This document shows positions 32,520 to 42,032 of a DNA stretch of 64,000 bases, in pieces. The notes beneath the pieces were generated by a model. That model was given only the letters and a program-made list of their open reading frames with translations, was not told the origin of the DNA and did not search any database. The stretch's first letter is position 1, and each line of letters begins with the position of its first letter. This DNA comes from CADCUY01 sp964242735 (GTDB taxonomy: Bacteria; Actinomycetota; Actinomycetes; Actinomycetales; Quadrisphaeraceae), in NCBI GenBank assembly GCA_964242735.1, contig CAXTAK010000001.1, forward strand, positions 1 through 64,000. The letters are read 5' to 3'. Position numbers and translations under genes: made by a program.

Positions 32520-33266
32520 GTGTCAGGCCACTCCAAGTGGGCTACGACGAAGCACAAGAAGGCCGTCGTCGACGCCAAGCGCAGCTCGATGTTCGCCAAG
32601 CTCATCAAGAACGTGGAGGTCGCCGCCCGCAGCGGGGGCGCTGACCTCGCGGGCAACCCGACCCTCTTCGACGCCGTGCAGCGGGCGAAGAAGTCGAGCG
32701 TGCCGAACGAGAACATCGACCGCGCCGTCAAGCGCGGCTCCGGCGCCGAGACCGGGGGCGCGGAGTACCAGACGATCATGTACGAGGGGTACGCCGCGCA
32801 CGGCGTCGCGGTGCTCGTGGAGTGCCTCACCGACAACCGCAACCGCGCCGCGGCCGACGTCCGCATCGCCTTCACCCGCAACGGCGGCGCGATGGCCGAC
32901 CCCGGCAGCGTCGCGTACCTCTTCACCCGCAAGGGCCTGGTGCTCGTGCCGAAGGAGGGCACCACCGAGGACGACGTGCTCGGCGCCGTCCTCGACGCCG
33001 GCGCCGAGGAGGTCAACGACCTCGGGGACGCCTTCGAGGTGATCAGCGAGGCCACCGACCTGGTGCCGGTGCGCACCGCCCTGCAGGGCGCTGGCATCGA
33101 GTACGACTCCGCGGAGGTCTCCTTCGTCCCGTCACTGCAGGTGCCGCTGGACGCCGACGCCGCCGCCCCGGTGCTGCGCCTGATCGACGCCCTGGAGGAC
33201 AGCGACGACGTGCAGAACGTCTTCGCGAACCTCGAGGTCCCCGATGAGGTGCTGAGCCGGGTCTGA
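32520..33266 (+). CDS. yebC: YebC/PmpR family DNA-binding regulatory protein
   Basis: This 248-aa protein opens with the family signature SGHSKWATTKHKKAVVDAKR and contains AKKSSVPNENIDRAVKRGSG and YEGYAAHGVAVLVECLTDN, then FEVISEATDLVPVR. YebC proteins are described as transcriptional regulators or as helping ribosomes through proline stretches. The length is typical. GTG 32520 is preceded by TAGCAT (32476-32481), a possible promoter of the yebC-ruvCAB unit. Confidence 0.97.
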   Translation: MSGHSKWATTKHKKAVVDAKRSSMFAKLIKNVEVAARSGGADLAGNPTLFDAVQRAKKSSVPNENIDRAVKRGSGAETGGAEYQTIMYEGYAAHGVAVLVECLTDNRNRAAADVRIAFTRNGGAMADPGSVAYLFTRKGLVLVPKEGTTEDDVLGAVLDAGAEEVNDLGDAFEVISEATDLVPVRTALQGAGIEYDSAEVSFVPSLQVPLDADAAAPVLRLIDALEDSDDVQNVFANLEVPDEVLSRV

Positions 33267-33319
33267 TCCGCGCGACCCATCCGTGCCCACCTCCCGCACA
33301 GGAGTGCGAAGGTGGGGGG

Positions 33320-33892
33320 GTGCGCGTGCTGGGGGTCGACCCGGGTCTGACCCGGTGCGGGTGGGGCGTCGTCGACGGCCTGCCCGGGCGCCGGGCGGCG
33401 CTGGTGGACGTCGGGGTGGTGCGCACGCCCACCGAGGCGCCGCTCGCAGAGCGCCTGCTCGCCGTGGCCGAGGGGTTGGAGGAGGTGCTGGCGCGCCTGC
33501 AGCCCGACGCCGTCGCCGTCGAGCGGGTCTTCGCCCGCGCCGACGTCTCCACCATCATGGGCACCGCCCAGGCCTCGGGGGTGGCGATGATGCTCGCCGC
33601 CCGCGCCGGGCTGCCCGTGGCCACCCACACCCCGAGCGAGATCAAGGCCGCCGTCACCGGGCAGGGGCGCGCCGGCAAGGAGCAGGTCACCACGATGGTC
33701 ACGCGCATCCTGGAGCTGCGCGAGCGCCCCCGCCCCGCCGACGCCGCCGACGCCCTGGCCATCGCCATCTGCCAGCTGTGGCGCGGTGGGCCCGCGATCG
33801 GGTCCACCAACGGGCGCGGGGCGCCGACGGCCGCGCAGAATGCGTGGGCCCGTGCCGCCGAGCGGGCCGCCCGGGCGGGGTCGTCCTGGTGA
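33320..33892 (+). CDS. ruvC: Crossover junction endodeoxyribonuclease RuvC
   Basis: This 190-aa Holliday-junction resolvase has catalytic acidic residues in LGVDPGLTRCG (D7), VAVERVF (Glu) and RPADAADALAIAICQL (two Asp), all intact. It cuts junctions held by RuvAB. GTG 33320 lies 53 nt after yebC with GGAGTGCGAAGG upstream. The C terminus has a 25-residue Ala-rich tail. Its stop region contains a repeated GTGATCGCC leading into ruvA. Confidence 0.96.
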   Translation: MRVLGVDPGLTRCGWGVVDGLPGRRAALVDVGVVRTPTEAPLAERLLAVAEGLEEVLARLQPDAVAVERVFARADVSTIMGTAQASGVAMMLAARAGLPVATHTPSEIKAAVTGQGRAGKEQVTTMVTRILELRERPRPADAADALAIAICQLWRGGPAIGSTNGRGAPTAAQNAWARAAERAARAGSSW

Positions 33893-33920
33893 TCGCCTCC
33901 GTGATCGCCCCGTGATCGCC
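33889..33920 (+). repeat. Threefold GTGATCGCC repeat at the ruvC/ruvA junction
   Basis: GTGATCGCC occurs at 33889, 33901 and 33912. The third is the ruvA start. The first overlaps the ruvC stop and opens an 8-codon frame (MIASVIAP, stop) that copies the RuvA N terminus (MIASVRG). This looks like a tandem duplication of about 23 bp of the ruvA start. Confidence 0.8.
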
Positions 33921-34549
33921 TCAGTGCGCGGCCCCGTGCTCGCCCTGCGCCTGGACGCCGCGGTGGTCGACGTCGGAGGCGTGGGGATGCTCGTGCACGC
34001 CACGCCGCCGACGCTGGCCGACCTGCGCCACGGCGCGGAGGCGACCCTGCACACCTCGCTGGTGGTCCGGGAGGACTCCCTGACCCTGTTCGGCTTCCCC
34101 GACGTCGACGAGCGCGACGTCTTCGAGTCCGTGCAGACCGTCTCCGGCGTGGGGCCGCGACTGGCGCTGGCGATGCTGGCGGTGCTGAGCCCGGAGGACC
34201 TGCGCCGCGCCGTCGCGGGGCAGGAGCTGACCACGCTGATGAAGGTGCCCGGCATCGGGAAGAAGGGCGCGCAGCGCATCGTCCTCGAGCTCGGCGACCG
34301 GCTCGGGGCGCCCGCCGGGCGCGTCGGTGCCAGCGCCGGCTCACCGGCGTCTCCCCCCGAGGAGCCCGCGGGTGCACCGTCCGCCGTGATCGAGGCCCTG
34401 GTGGGCCTGGGGTGGAGCGCGAAGCAGGCCGAGGACGCCGTGGCGGCGGTGACCGCGGAGCAGGGGCCGGCCGCGGGTGGGGCGGCCGGTGGGGCGTCCA
34501 GCGACCTCGCCGAGGTGCTGCGCGCCGCGCTGCGCCACCTGGGGCGGCG

Positions 34550-34553
<4 letters not shown>
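33912..34553 (+). CDS. ruvA: Holliday junction branch migration protein RuvA
   Basis: This 213-aa junction-recognition subunit forms a tetramer that loads the RuvB motor. The N-terminal OB fold begins IASVRGPVLALRLDAAVVDV, FGFPDVDERDVFESVQTVSG, VGPRLALAMLA and VPGIGKKGAQRIVLEL are the two helix-hairpin-helix motifs, and the C-terminal SAVIEALVGLGWSAKQAEDA domain III binds RuvB. A Gly/Ala/Pro linker joins domains II and III. Only GTG 33912 gives the proper frame. Its stop overlaps the ruvB ATG (ATGA). Confidence 0.96.
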
Positions 34554-35812
<1,259 letters not shown>

Positions 35813-35878
35813 CCGCTACTGGCCCCACCCGCGACGGCCCCGCGCTGGCGGTGCTCGCGGCGCCGGCGAGAGGACCCC

Positions 35879-36214
35879 ATGCTCGACTCCGGCCTGCTGC
35901 TGCCGCTGCTGCTGCTCATCCCGCTGCTGCTGATCTTCACCAGCGGCCGGCGGCGCCAGAAGGAGGCAGCCGCGACGCAGGCCAGGCTCGCGCCGGGCGC
36001 CGACGTGGTCACCACGGCGGGGCTGCACGCGCGCGTCGTGGAGGTCGCCGACACCACGGTGCTGCTGGAGGTCGCCCCCGGGGTGCGCACGCGATGGGCT
36101 CGCGGGGCCGTCGCCCGCGTCGTCGCCGCGGACGGTGCCGCTGCGGCGCCCGACGGCGTCCGGGGTCCCGACGCCGTCCCGGGCCCCGGCGACCCCGAGG
36201 TGCCGCCGCGCTGA
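35879..36214 (+). CDS. yajC: Preprotein translocase subunit YajC
   Basis: This 111-aa small Sec accessory protein has one N-terminal membrane helix (LLLPLLLLIPLLLIFTSG), a basic stop-transfer RRRQKE and the conserved LAPGADVVTTAGLHARVVEV, followed by LLEVAPGVRTRWARGAVARV. It forms part of the SecDF-YajC complex. ATG 35879 has GAGAGGA upstream. It is followed by secD after 57 nt, as in most actinobacteria. Confidence 0.93.
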   Translation: MLDSGLLLPLLLLIPLLLIFTSGRRRQKEAAATQARLAPGADVVTTAGLHARVVEVADTTVLLEVAPGVRTRWARGAVARVVAADGAAAAPDGVRGPDAVPGPGDPEVPPR

Positions 36215-36271
36215 GCGCGCACCGACCCGGGTCCGACCACACCCGCCGCGCAACCACCGAGGAAGGCACCC

Positions 36272-38359
36272 GTGCCGAGCAACACCGTGTCGCGAGCCCG
36301 CCGGACCCTGGTCCTGCTGGTCGTCCTGCTCCTCGCCGGGGTGGGTGGTCTCGCTGCGGCGGTCCAGTACTCCACGGCGAGCTGGGGCCCGCGCCTGGCC
36401 CTGGACCTGGCGGGCGGCACCGAGATCGTGCTCACCCCGGAGCTGGACCCCGGTGAGGGGCAGATCACCGAGCAGGTGATCGCCGACTCCATCGCGATCA
36501 TCCGCCAGCGGGTGGACTCCACCGGCGTCTCCGAGGCGGAGGTGACCAGCGAGGGCGGGGAGAACATCGTCGTCAGCCTCCCCGGGCGACCCGAGGAGCA
36601 GGCCGAGGCCCGCGAGCTCGTGCAGCAGGCGGCCGAGATGACCTTCCGTCCCGTGCTGGTCGCCGCGCCCACCGCGCCCGTGGACCCCGGTCTGGAGGGG
36701 GGGACCCCGCAGGACGAGGTGCAGCCCCCGGCGGAGGCGCCCGCCGAGAGCCCGGCGCCCGCTGAGAGCCCGACGCCCGCTGAGAGCCCTGAGCCGGGCG
36801 AGAGCTCAGCGCCGGCGCCCACGCCCACCACCGACGGCAGCGTCATCCCGCCGGCCCTGCTCGCGGCGACCGAGCCGGCCCCCGCCGAGCCCGTCCCCGC
36901 CGAGCCGGCCCCGGTGGACCCGGTCGCACCGGTGGACCCTGCCGCCCCCGTCATCGATGAGGGCCCGAGCTCCCTGACGCAGATCACCCCCGAGATCGCC
37001 ACGGCCTTCGACGCGCTCGACTGCAGCAACCCCGTCGCCGTCGGCACGGCCCTGGAGGACGACCCGACGGCCCCCGTGGTCACCTGCGACACCGACGGCG
37101 CCGCCAAGTACGTGCTCGGCCCCGTGGAGATCGCGGGTGCGCGCATCGACGGCGCGACCGCCGGACGGGGAGCCACCAGCACCGGGGCACCCACCGGGGA
37201 GTGGGTGGTGAACCTCGAGCTCGACGGCGACGGCGGCGACGCCTTCGCCGCCACCAGCGAGCGCCTGACGCAGCTGGAGCCGCCGCGCAACCAGTTCGCC
37301 ATCGTCCTGGACGGCACGGTGATCTCCGCGCCGCGCGTGAACCAGATCATCTCCGGCGGGCAGGCCGAGATCAGCGGGGGCTTCACGCAGGACAGCGCCA
37401 CGACCCTGGCGAACCAGGTGCAGTTCGGGGCCCTGCCCATCTCCTTCACGGCGGAGACCATCAACCAGATCAGCGCCACGCTCGGCGCGGAGCAGCTGGA
37501 GAGCGGCATCCTCGCCGGCCTCCTCGGTCTCGTGCTGGTCGCGGCGTACTCCCTGCTCCAGTACCGCCTCCTCGGCCTGGTGACCATCGGCAGCCTCGTG
37601 GTCGCCGCGGCGCTGACCTACCTCTCCATCGCCCTGCTGGGGTGGACGCAGGGCTACCGCCTCAGCCTCGCCGGCGTCGCTGGGCTCATCATCGGCATCG
37701 CGATCACCGCCGACTCCTTCATCGTGTTCTTCGAGCGCGTCCGCGACGAGGTCCGCGAGGGCCGGCCGCTGGTGGCGGCCGTGCACACCGGGTGGCTGCG
37801 CGCCCGCCGCACGATCCTCATCTCGGGTCTGATCAACCTCCTGGGCGCCGTCGTGATCTTCGTGCTCGCCGTCGGCAGCGTGCGCGGCTTCGCCTTCACC
37901 CTCGGCCTGACCACGATCATCGACCTGGTCGTGGTGTTCCTCTTCTCCGTCCCCGTGATGGTGCTGCTGGCCCGCGTGCCGTTCTTCGCCCGCGGCCAGC
38001 GCCTCTCCGGCCTGGACGCCGCGCACCTCGGGCGCAGCGCGGCGTACGTCGGGCGCGGCCGCGTCCGCACCCTCGGCGAGCGCCGGCGCCCGGTGGACGA
38101 CGCACCGCGCCTGACCATCGCCGAGCGCAAGGCCGTCGCGGCCGCCGGCCTCGCGGACCCGCCCGGTCCCGTCACGGACGACGGGGCCGACCGGGACGCC
38201 GCTGCGGAAGGCGACCGTCCCGCCGCCGATGACGCCCCCGACGACGCCCCGCGGCGCAGCAGGGGTTCTCAGCGCTCCGGGTCCCCTGCGGGCACCGCCA
38301 CCGCCACCCGTCCCGGCCGGCGCCGCAGGGGCGCCCCGTCCGAGGAGGACCCGTCGTGA
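36272..38359 (+). CDS. secD: Protein translocase subunit SecD
   Basis: This 695-aa RND-family subunit uses the proton motive force to help pull proteins across the membrane. TM1 at residues about 10-32 is followed by LALDLAGGTEIVL (D1 motif), an extracytoplasmic P1 region, FAIVLDGTVISAPRVNQIIS, and five further helices from GILAGLLGLVLVAAY onward, with LTYLSIALLG and GIAITADSFIVFFERVRDEV. A Pro/Ala/Glu-rich insert of about 80 residues (about 150-230) interrupts P1 and is built on 18-nt repeats. The C terminus carries a basic 90-residue tail. It overlaps secF by 4 nt. Confidence 0.96.
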   Translation: MPSNTVSRARRTLVLLVVLLLAGVGGLAAAVQYSTASWGPRLALDLAGGTEIVLTPELDPGEGQITEQVIADSIAIIRQRVDSTGVSEAEVTSEGGENIVVSLPGRPEEQAEARELVQQAAEMTFRPVLVAAPTAPVDPGLEGGTPQDEVQPPAEAPAESPAPAESPTPAESPEPGESSAPAPTPTTDGSVIPPALLAATEPAPAEPVPAEPAPVDPVAPVDPAAPVIDEGPSSLTQITPEIATAFDALDCSNPVAVGTALEDDPTAPVVTCDTDGAAKYVLGPVEIAGARIDGATAGRGATSTGAPTGEWVVNLELDGDGGDAFAATSERLTQLEPPRNQFAIVLDGTVISAPRVNQIISGGQAEISGGFTQDSATTLANQVQFGALPISFTAETINQISATLGAEQLESGILAGLLGLVLVAAYSLLQYRLLGLVTIGSLVVAAALTYLSIALLGWTQGYRLSLAGVAGLIIGIAITADSFIVFFERVRDEVREGRPLVAAVHTGWLRARRTILISGLINLLGAVVIFVLAVGSVRGFAFTLGLTTIIDLVVVFLFSVPVMVLLARVPFFARGQRLSGLDAAHLGRSAAYVGRGRVRTLGERRRPVDDAPRLTIAERKAVAAAGLADPPGPVTDDGADRDAAAEGDRPAADDAPDDAPRRSRGSQRSGSPAGTATATRPGRRRRGAPSEEDPS
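36740..36811. repeat. 18-bp tandem repeat inside secD
   Basis: Four imperfect copies of an 18-bp unit (CCCGCTGAGAGCCCGACG-like) encode PAESPA/PAESPT/PAESPE-type hexapeptides in the disordered P1 insert. They are in frame and tolerated, typical of a slippage-grown linker. Confidence 0.75.
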
Positions 38360-39426
38360 GCGCCACGTCCTTCGGCGACGACCTCTACACCGGTCGCCGT
38401 TCCTACCCGATCCTCGCCCGACGCCGTCTCTGGTACGCGCTCTCCGGGGCGCTGGTGCTCCTGTCGGTGGTCCTGCTGGCCACCCGCGGCCTGAACGCCG
38501 GCGTCGACTTCAGCGGCGGCTCGGAGTTCCGGGTCTCCGCCGTCGCCGACACGTCCTCCCAGATCGGCCAGGAGGCCGTGGAGTCCGTGGTGCCCGAGGC
38601 CCAGGACGCCCGCGTCTCCACCGTCGGCCGCGACAGCGTGCGGGTGCAGACCGAGTCGCTCGACGCGCAGCAGACCACCGAGGTCACCGCCGCGCTGGCC
38701 GACGCCTACGGCGTGGAGGTCGGCGACATCGCCAGCTCCGTCGTGGGCCCGTCGTGGGGCGGGGACGTCACGCGGCAGGCCCTGATCGGGCTCGCGGTCT
38801 TCATCGCCCTGGCCGGGGCGGTGATGGCCCTGTACTTCCGCACCGCGCGGATGTCGCTCGTGGCGCTGATCGCCCTGGTGCACGACGTGGTGCTCACCGC
38901 GGGCGTGTACTCCCTCAGCGGGCTGGAGGTGACGCCGTCCACCGTCATCGGGTTCCTCACGATCCTCGGGTACTCCCTCTACGACACCGTGGTGGTCTTC
39001 GACAAGATCCGCGAGAACACGCGTCGGGCGATGGCCGGCACGGAGCAGACCTTCGTCGAGGCGGTGAACCTCGCCGTGAACCAGACGCTGGTGCGCTCGA
39101 TCAACACCACCGTCATCGCGCTGCTGCCGGTCGCCTCGATCCTCTTCGTCGGTTCCCTGCTGCTGGGCGCGGGCACCCTGCGCGACATCGCCCTGGCGCT
39201 GTTCGTCGGCATGCTCGCCGGGGCGTACTCCTCGGTGTTCCTCGCCCCGCCGCTGTACGCGCAGCTGATGGCCGCCCGCCCCGAGGTCGCGGCGCACGCG
39301 CAGCGGGTGGCCGACGCGCGCGCCGGCGTCGCGGCCCCCGACCGGGAGCCTGCAGTGGCGTCGAGCCGGGCGTCCGGCGCGCCGGTGAGCGGGTCGCTGC
39401 TGGACGTCGACGCGCGCGGTGCGTGA
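38356..39426 (+). CDS. secF: Protein translocase subunit SecF
   Basis: This 356-aa partner of SecD has TM1 at residues about 32-52, then NAGVDFSGGSEFRVS, an extracytoplasmic domain with a beta-alpha pattern, and five C-terminal helices including VMALYFRTARMSLVALIALV, ILGYSLYDTVVVFDKIRENT and NQTLVRSINTTVIALLPV, which are SecF hallmarks. The C-terminal 50 residues are a disordered Ala/Arg-rich tail. GTG 38356 overlaps the secD stop. Confidence 0.96.
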   Translation: MSATSFGDDLYTGRRSYPILARRRLWYALSGALVLLSVVLLATRGLNAGVDFSGGSEFRVSAVADTSSQIGQEAVESVVPEAQDARVSTVGRDSVRVQTESLDAQQTTEVTAALADAYGVEVGDIASSVVGPSWGGDVTRQALIGLAVFIALAGAVMALYFRTARMSLVALIALVHDVVLTAGVYSLSGLEVTPSTVIGFLTILGYSLYDTVVVFDKIRENTRRAMAGTEQTFVEAVNLAVNQTLVRSINTTVIALLPVASILFVGSLLLGAGTLRDIALALFVGMLAGAYSSVFLAPPLYAQLMAARPEVAAHAQRVADARAGVAAPDREPAVASSRASGAPVSGSLLDVDARGA

Positions 39427-39531
39427 GCGTGGGCCTCGGCAGCGCGCCCCGTGGACAGCCGCGCCCGCGGGAGCGGGGCGCCGATACCCTCGACACTCGG
39501 CGCACACCGGGGCGCCGGGTGGGGAGGGTCC

Positions 39532-42009
39532 ATGACCGAGCAGACCGGGTCGCGAGCGGACACGGCTGAGGACGCCGGGGACGGTGCTCCCGTGTCCGTG
39601 GCGGATCCCGCCCCGCGGGCCGCTCCCGCCGCAGCCCCCGGCACCGGCTCCCGCTCCGCCACGAGCTCGGCGATGACCACCGATGCGCCGCCGCTGACCG
39701 CGGTGACCCACGCCGACGCCGCAGAGGCACGCGGCCACGACACCGGCCCGGTGAGCCTGCGGGCCCGCTTCGCCCGCCTCGGTGGGCGTGCGAGCGCCCC
39801 GCAGGCCATCGAGCCCCTGGTCGCCACCGTGCGCGGCAACCACCCCAAGTCCGACACCGGCGTGATCGAGCGCGCCTACGCCGTCGCCGAGCGCGCCCAC
39901 CGGGGTCAGAGCCGCAAGAGCGGCGCCCCGTACATCACCCACCCCGTCGCGGTCGCGACGATCCTCGCGGAGCTGGGCATGACCCCGCAGACCATCGCGG
40001 CGGCGCTGCTGCACGACACCGTCGAGGACACGCAGTACTCCCTGGCGGCGTTGCGCGCGGAGTTCGGCGACGAGGTCGCGATGCTCGTCGACGGGGTCAC
40101 CAAGCTCGACAAGGTCGTCTACGGGGAGGCCGCCCAGGCCGAGACGGTGCGCAAGATGGTCGTCGCGATGGCCAAGGACATCCGCGTGCTGGTCATCAAG
40201 CTCGCCGACCGGCTCCACAACGCGCGCACCTGGGGCTTCGTGCCGTCGTCCTCGGCGGAGAGGAAGGCCCGCGAGACCCTGGAGATCTACGCCCCACTGG
40301 CGCACCGCCTGGGCATGAACACGATCAAGTGGGAGCTGGAGGACCTCTCCTTCGCCACCCTGTACCCCGGGGTGCACCAGGAGGTCGTGCGGCTGGTCGC
40401 CGAGCGCGCCCCGGCCCGCGAGGAGTACCTCGCCGAGGTCAGCGACCAGGTGGGGGCCGACCTGCGGGCCGCGAAGATCAAGGCCGTGGTCACGGGCAGG
40501 CCCAAGCACTACTACTCCGTGTACCAGAAGATGATCGTCGGGGGCCACGACTTCACCGACATCTACGACCTGGTCGCCGTGCGGGTCCTGGTGGAGTCGG
40601 TGCGCGACTGCTACGCCGTCCTGGGTGCCCTGCACGCGCGGTGGAACCCCGTGCCGGGGCGCTTCAAGGACTACATCGCGATGCCGAAGTTCAACATGTA
40701 CCAGTCGCTGCACACCACGGTGATCGGGCCCGAGGGCAAGCCCGTGGAGATCCAGATCCGCACGCACGCCATGCACCGCCGCGCCGAGTACGGGGTCGCA
40801 GCGCACTGGAAGTACAAGGAGGGCGGGGGCCGCAGCGCCGAGACCGGCGCTCGGGACGGTGGGGCCGGCGCGGTGGGTGACATGTCGTGGCTGCGCCAGC
40901 TCGTGGACTGGCAGCAGGAGACCTCCGACCCCGGGGAGTTCCTGGAGTCGCTGCGCTTCGAGATCAACGCCGCCGAGGTGTTCGTCTTCACGCCCAAGGG
41001 GGAGGTCATCGGGCTCCCGGCGGGCTCGACCCCGGTGGACTTCGCCTACGCGGTGCACACCGAGGTGGGCCACCGCACCATGGGCGCTCGCGTGAACGGG
41101 CGGCTCATCGCCCTGGAGTCGGCGCTGGAGAACGGCGACGTCGTCGAGATCTTCACCTCCCGCGTGGAGACGGCCGGGCCCAGCCGCGACTGGCTGGTGT
41201 TCGTCAAGAGCCCGCGGGCCCGCAACAAGATCCGGTCGTGGTTCTCCAAGGAGCGCCGCGAGGAGGCCATCGAGCGCGGCAAGGACGCCATCGCCAAGGC
41301 GATGCGCAAGCAGCACCTGCCCATCCAGCGCCTCATGTCGCACGAGTCGCTGGTGGGCATCGCGCACGAGATGCGCCACGCCGACGTCTCCGCGCTGTAC
41401 GCCGCGGTGGGCGAGAACCACATCTCCGCCCAGTCCGTCGTGGAGCGGCTCATGACCTCCCTCGGAGGGGAGCAGGCTGCGCAGGAGGACATCGCCGAGG
41501 CGGCGGTGCCCACCCGCGCCGCCCGGCGGCCCCGGGCGGGGGACCCCGGGGTCGCGGTGGTGGGCGCGGACGACGTGCTGGTCAAGCTCGCCCGGTGCTG
41601 CACCCCGGTGCCCGGAGACCCGATCATGGGCTTCGTCACGCGCGGTCAGGGCGTGTCCGTGCACCGGGAGGACTGCAGCAACGTCGCGGGGCTGCGCGCG
41701 CAGCCGGAGCGGGTCGTCGGGGTGTCGTGGGCGCCGGGCACCACCACGCTGTTCCTCGTGCAGATCCAGGTCGAGGCCCTCGACCGCGCGCGCCTGCTGT
41801 CGGACATCACGAGGGTGCTCTCCGACCACCACGTCAACATCCTGTCGGCGTCGGTGACCACCTCGAGGGACCGCGTGGCGATCAGCCGCTTCACCTTCGA
41901 GATGGCTGACCCCAGCCACCTCGACGCCGTGATCGCCGCTGCGCGACGGGTGGACGGGGTCTTCGACGCCTACCGGACGACGGGCAAGCGGGCCGACGCG
42001 GGGGTGTAG
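39532..42009 (+). CDS. relA: Bifunctional (p)ppGpp synthetase/hydrolase Rel
   Basis: This 825-aa RSH protein makes and degrades (p)ppGpp in the stringent response. After about 85 disordered residues come the HD hydrolase domain (SGAPYITHPVAVATILAEL and LLHDTVEDT with H161/D162, so probably active), the synthetase domain (TGRPKHYYSVYQKM, YDLVAVRVLV, MYQSLHTTVIGPEGKPVEIQ, RRAEYGVAAHWKYK), a TGS domain (VFVFTPKGEVIGLPAGSTPV), a Cys-containing conserved region (KLARCCTPVPGDPIMGFVT) and a C-terminal ACT domain. ATG 39532 follows GGGGAGGG; a TACCCT box lies at 39485-39490. The apt gene often found between secF and rel in actinobacteria is missing. Confidence 0.96.
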   Translation: MTEQTGSRADTAEDAGDGAPVSVADPAPRAAPAAAPGTGSRSATSSAMTTDAPPLTAVTHADAAEARGHDTGPVSLRARFARLGGRASAPQAIEPLVATVRGNHPKSDTGVIERAYAVAERAHRGQSRKSGAPYITHPVAVATILAELGMTPQTIAAALLHDTVEDTQYSLAALRAEFGDEVAMLVDGVTKLDKVVYGEAAQAETVRKMVVAMAKDIRVLVIKLADRLHNARTWGFVPSSSAERKARETLEIYAPLAHRLGMNTIKWELEDLSFATLYPGVHQEVVRLVAERAPAREEYLAEVSDQVGADLRAAKIKAVVTGRPKHYYSVYQKMIVGGHDFTDIYDLVAVRVLVESVRDCYAVLGALHARWNPVPGRFKDYIAMPKFNMYQSLHTTVIGPEGKPVEIQIRTHAMHRRAEYGVAAHWKYKEGGGRSAETGARDGGAGAVGDMSWLRQLVDWQQETSDPGEFLESLRFEINAAEVFVFTPKGEVIGLPAGSTPVDFAYAVHTEVGHRTMGARVNGRLIALESALENGDVVEIFTSRVETAGPSRDWLVFVKSPRARNKIRSWFSKERREEAIERGKDAIAKAMRKQHLPIQRLMSHESLVGIAHEMRHADVSALYAAVGENHISAQSVVERLMTSLGGEQAAQEDIAEAAVPTRAARRPRAGDPGVAVVGADDVLVKLARCCTPVPGDPIMGFVTRGQGVSVHREDCSNVAGLRAQPERVVGVSWAPGTTTLFLVQIQVEALDRARLLSDITRVLSDHHVNILSASVTTSRDRVAISRFTFEMADPSHLDAVIAAARRVDGVFDAYRTTGKRADAGV

Positions 42010-42032
42010 GCGCCCGCAGCCGCGCCGGTGGC

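Noticed and set aside
36740..36811. 18-bp repeats in secD as a mobile or CRISPR-like element
   Set aside because: They are in frame, contiguous without spacers, and encode a Pro/Glu linker typical of SecD in actinobacteria.
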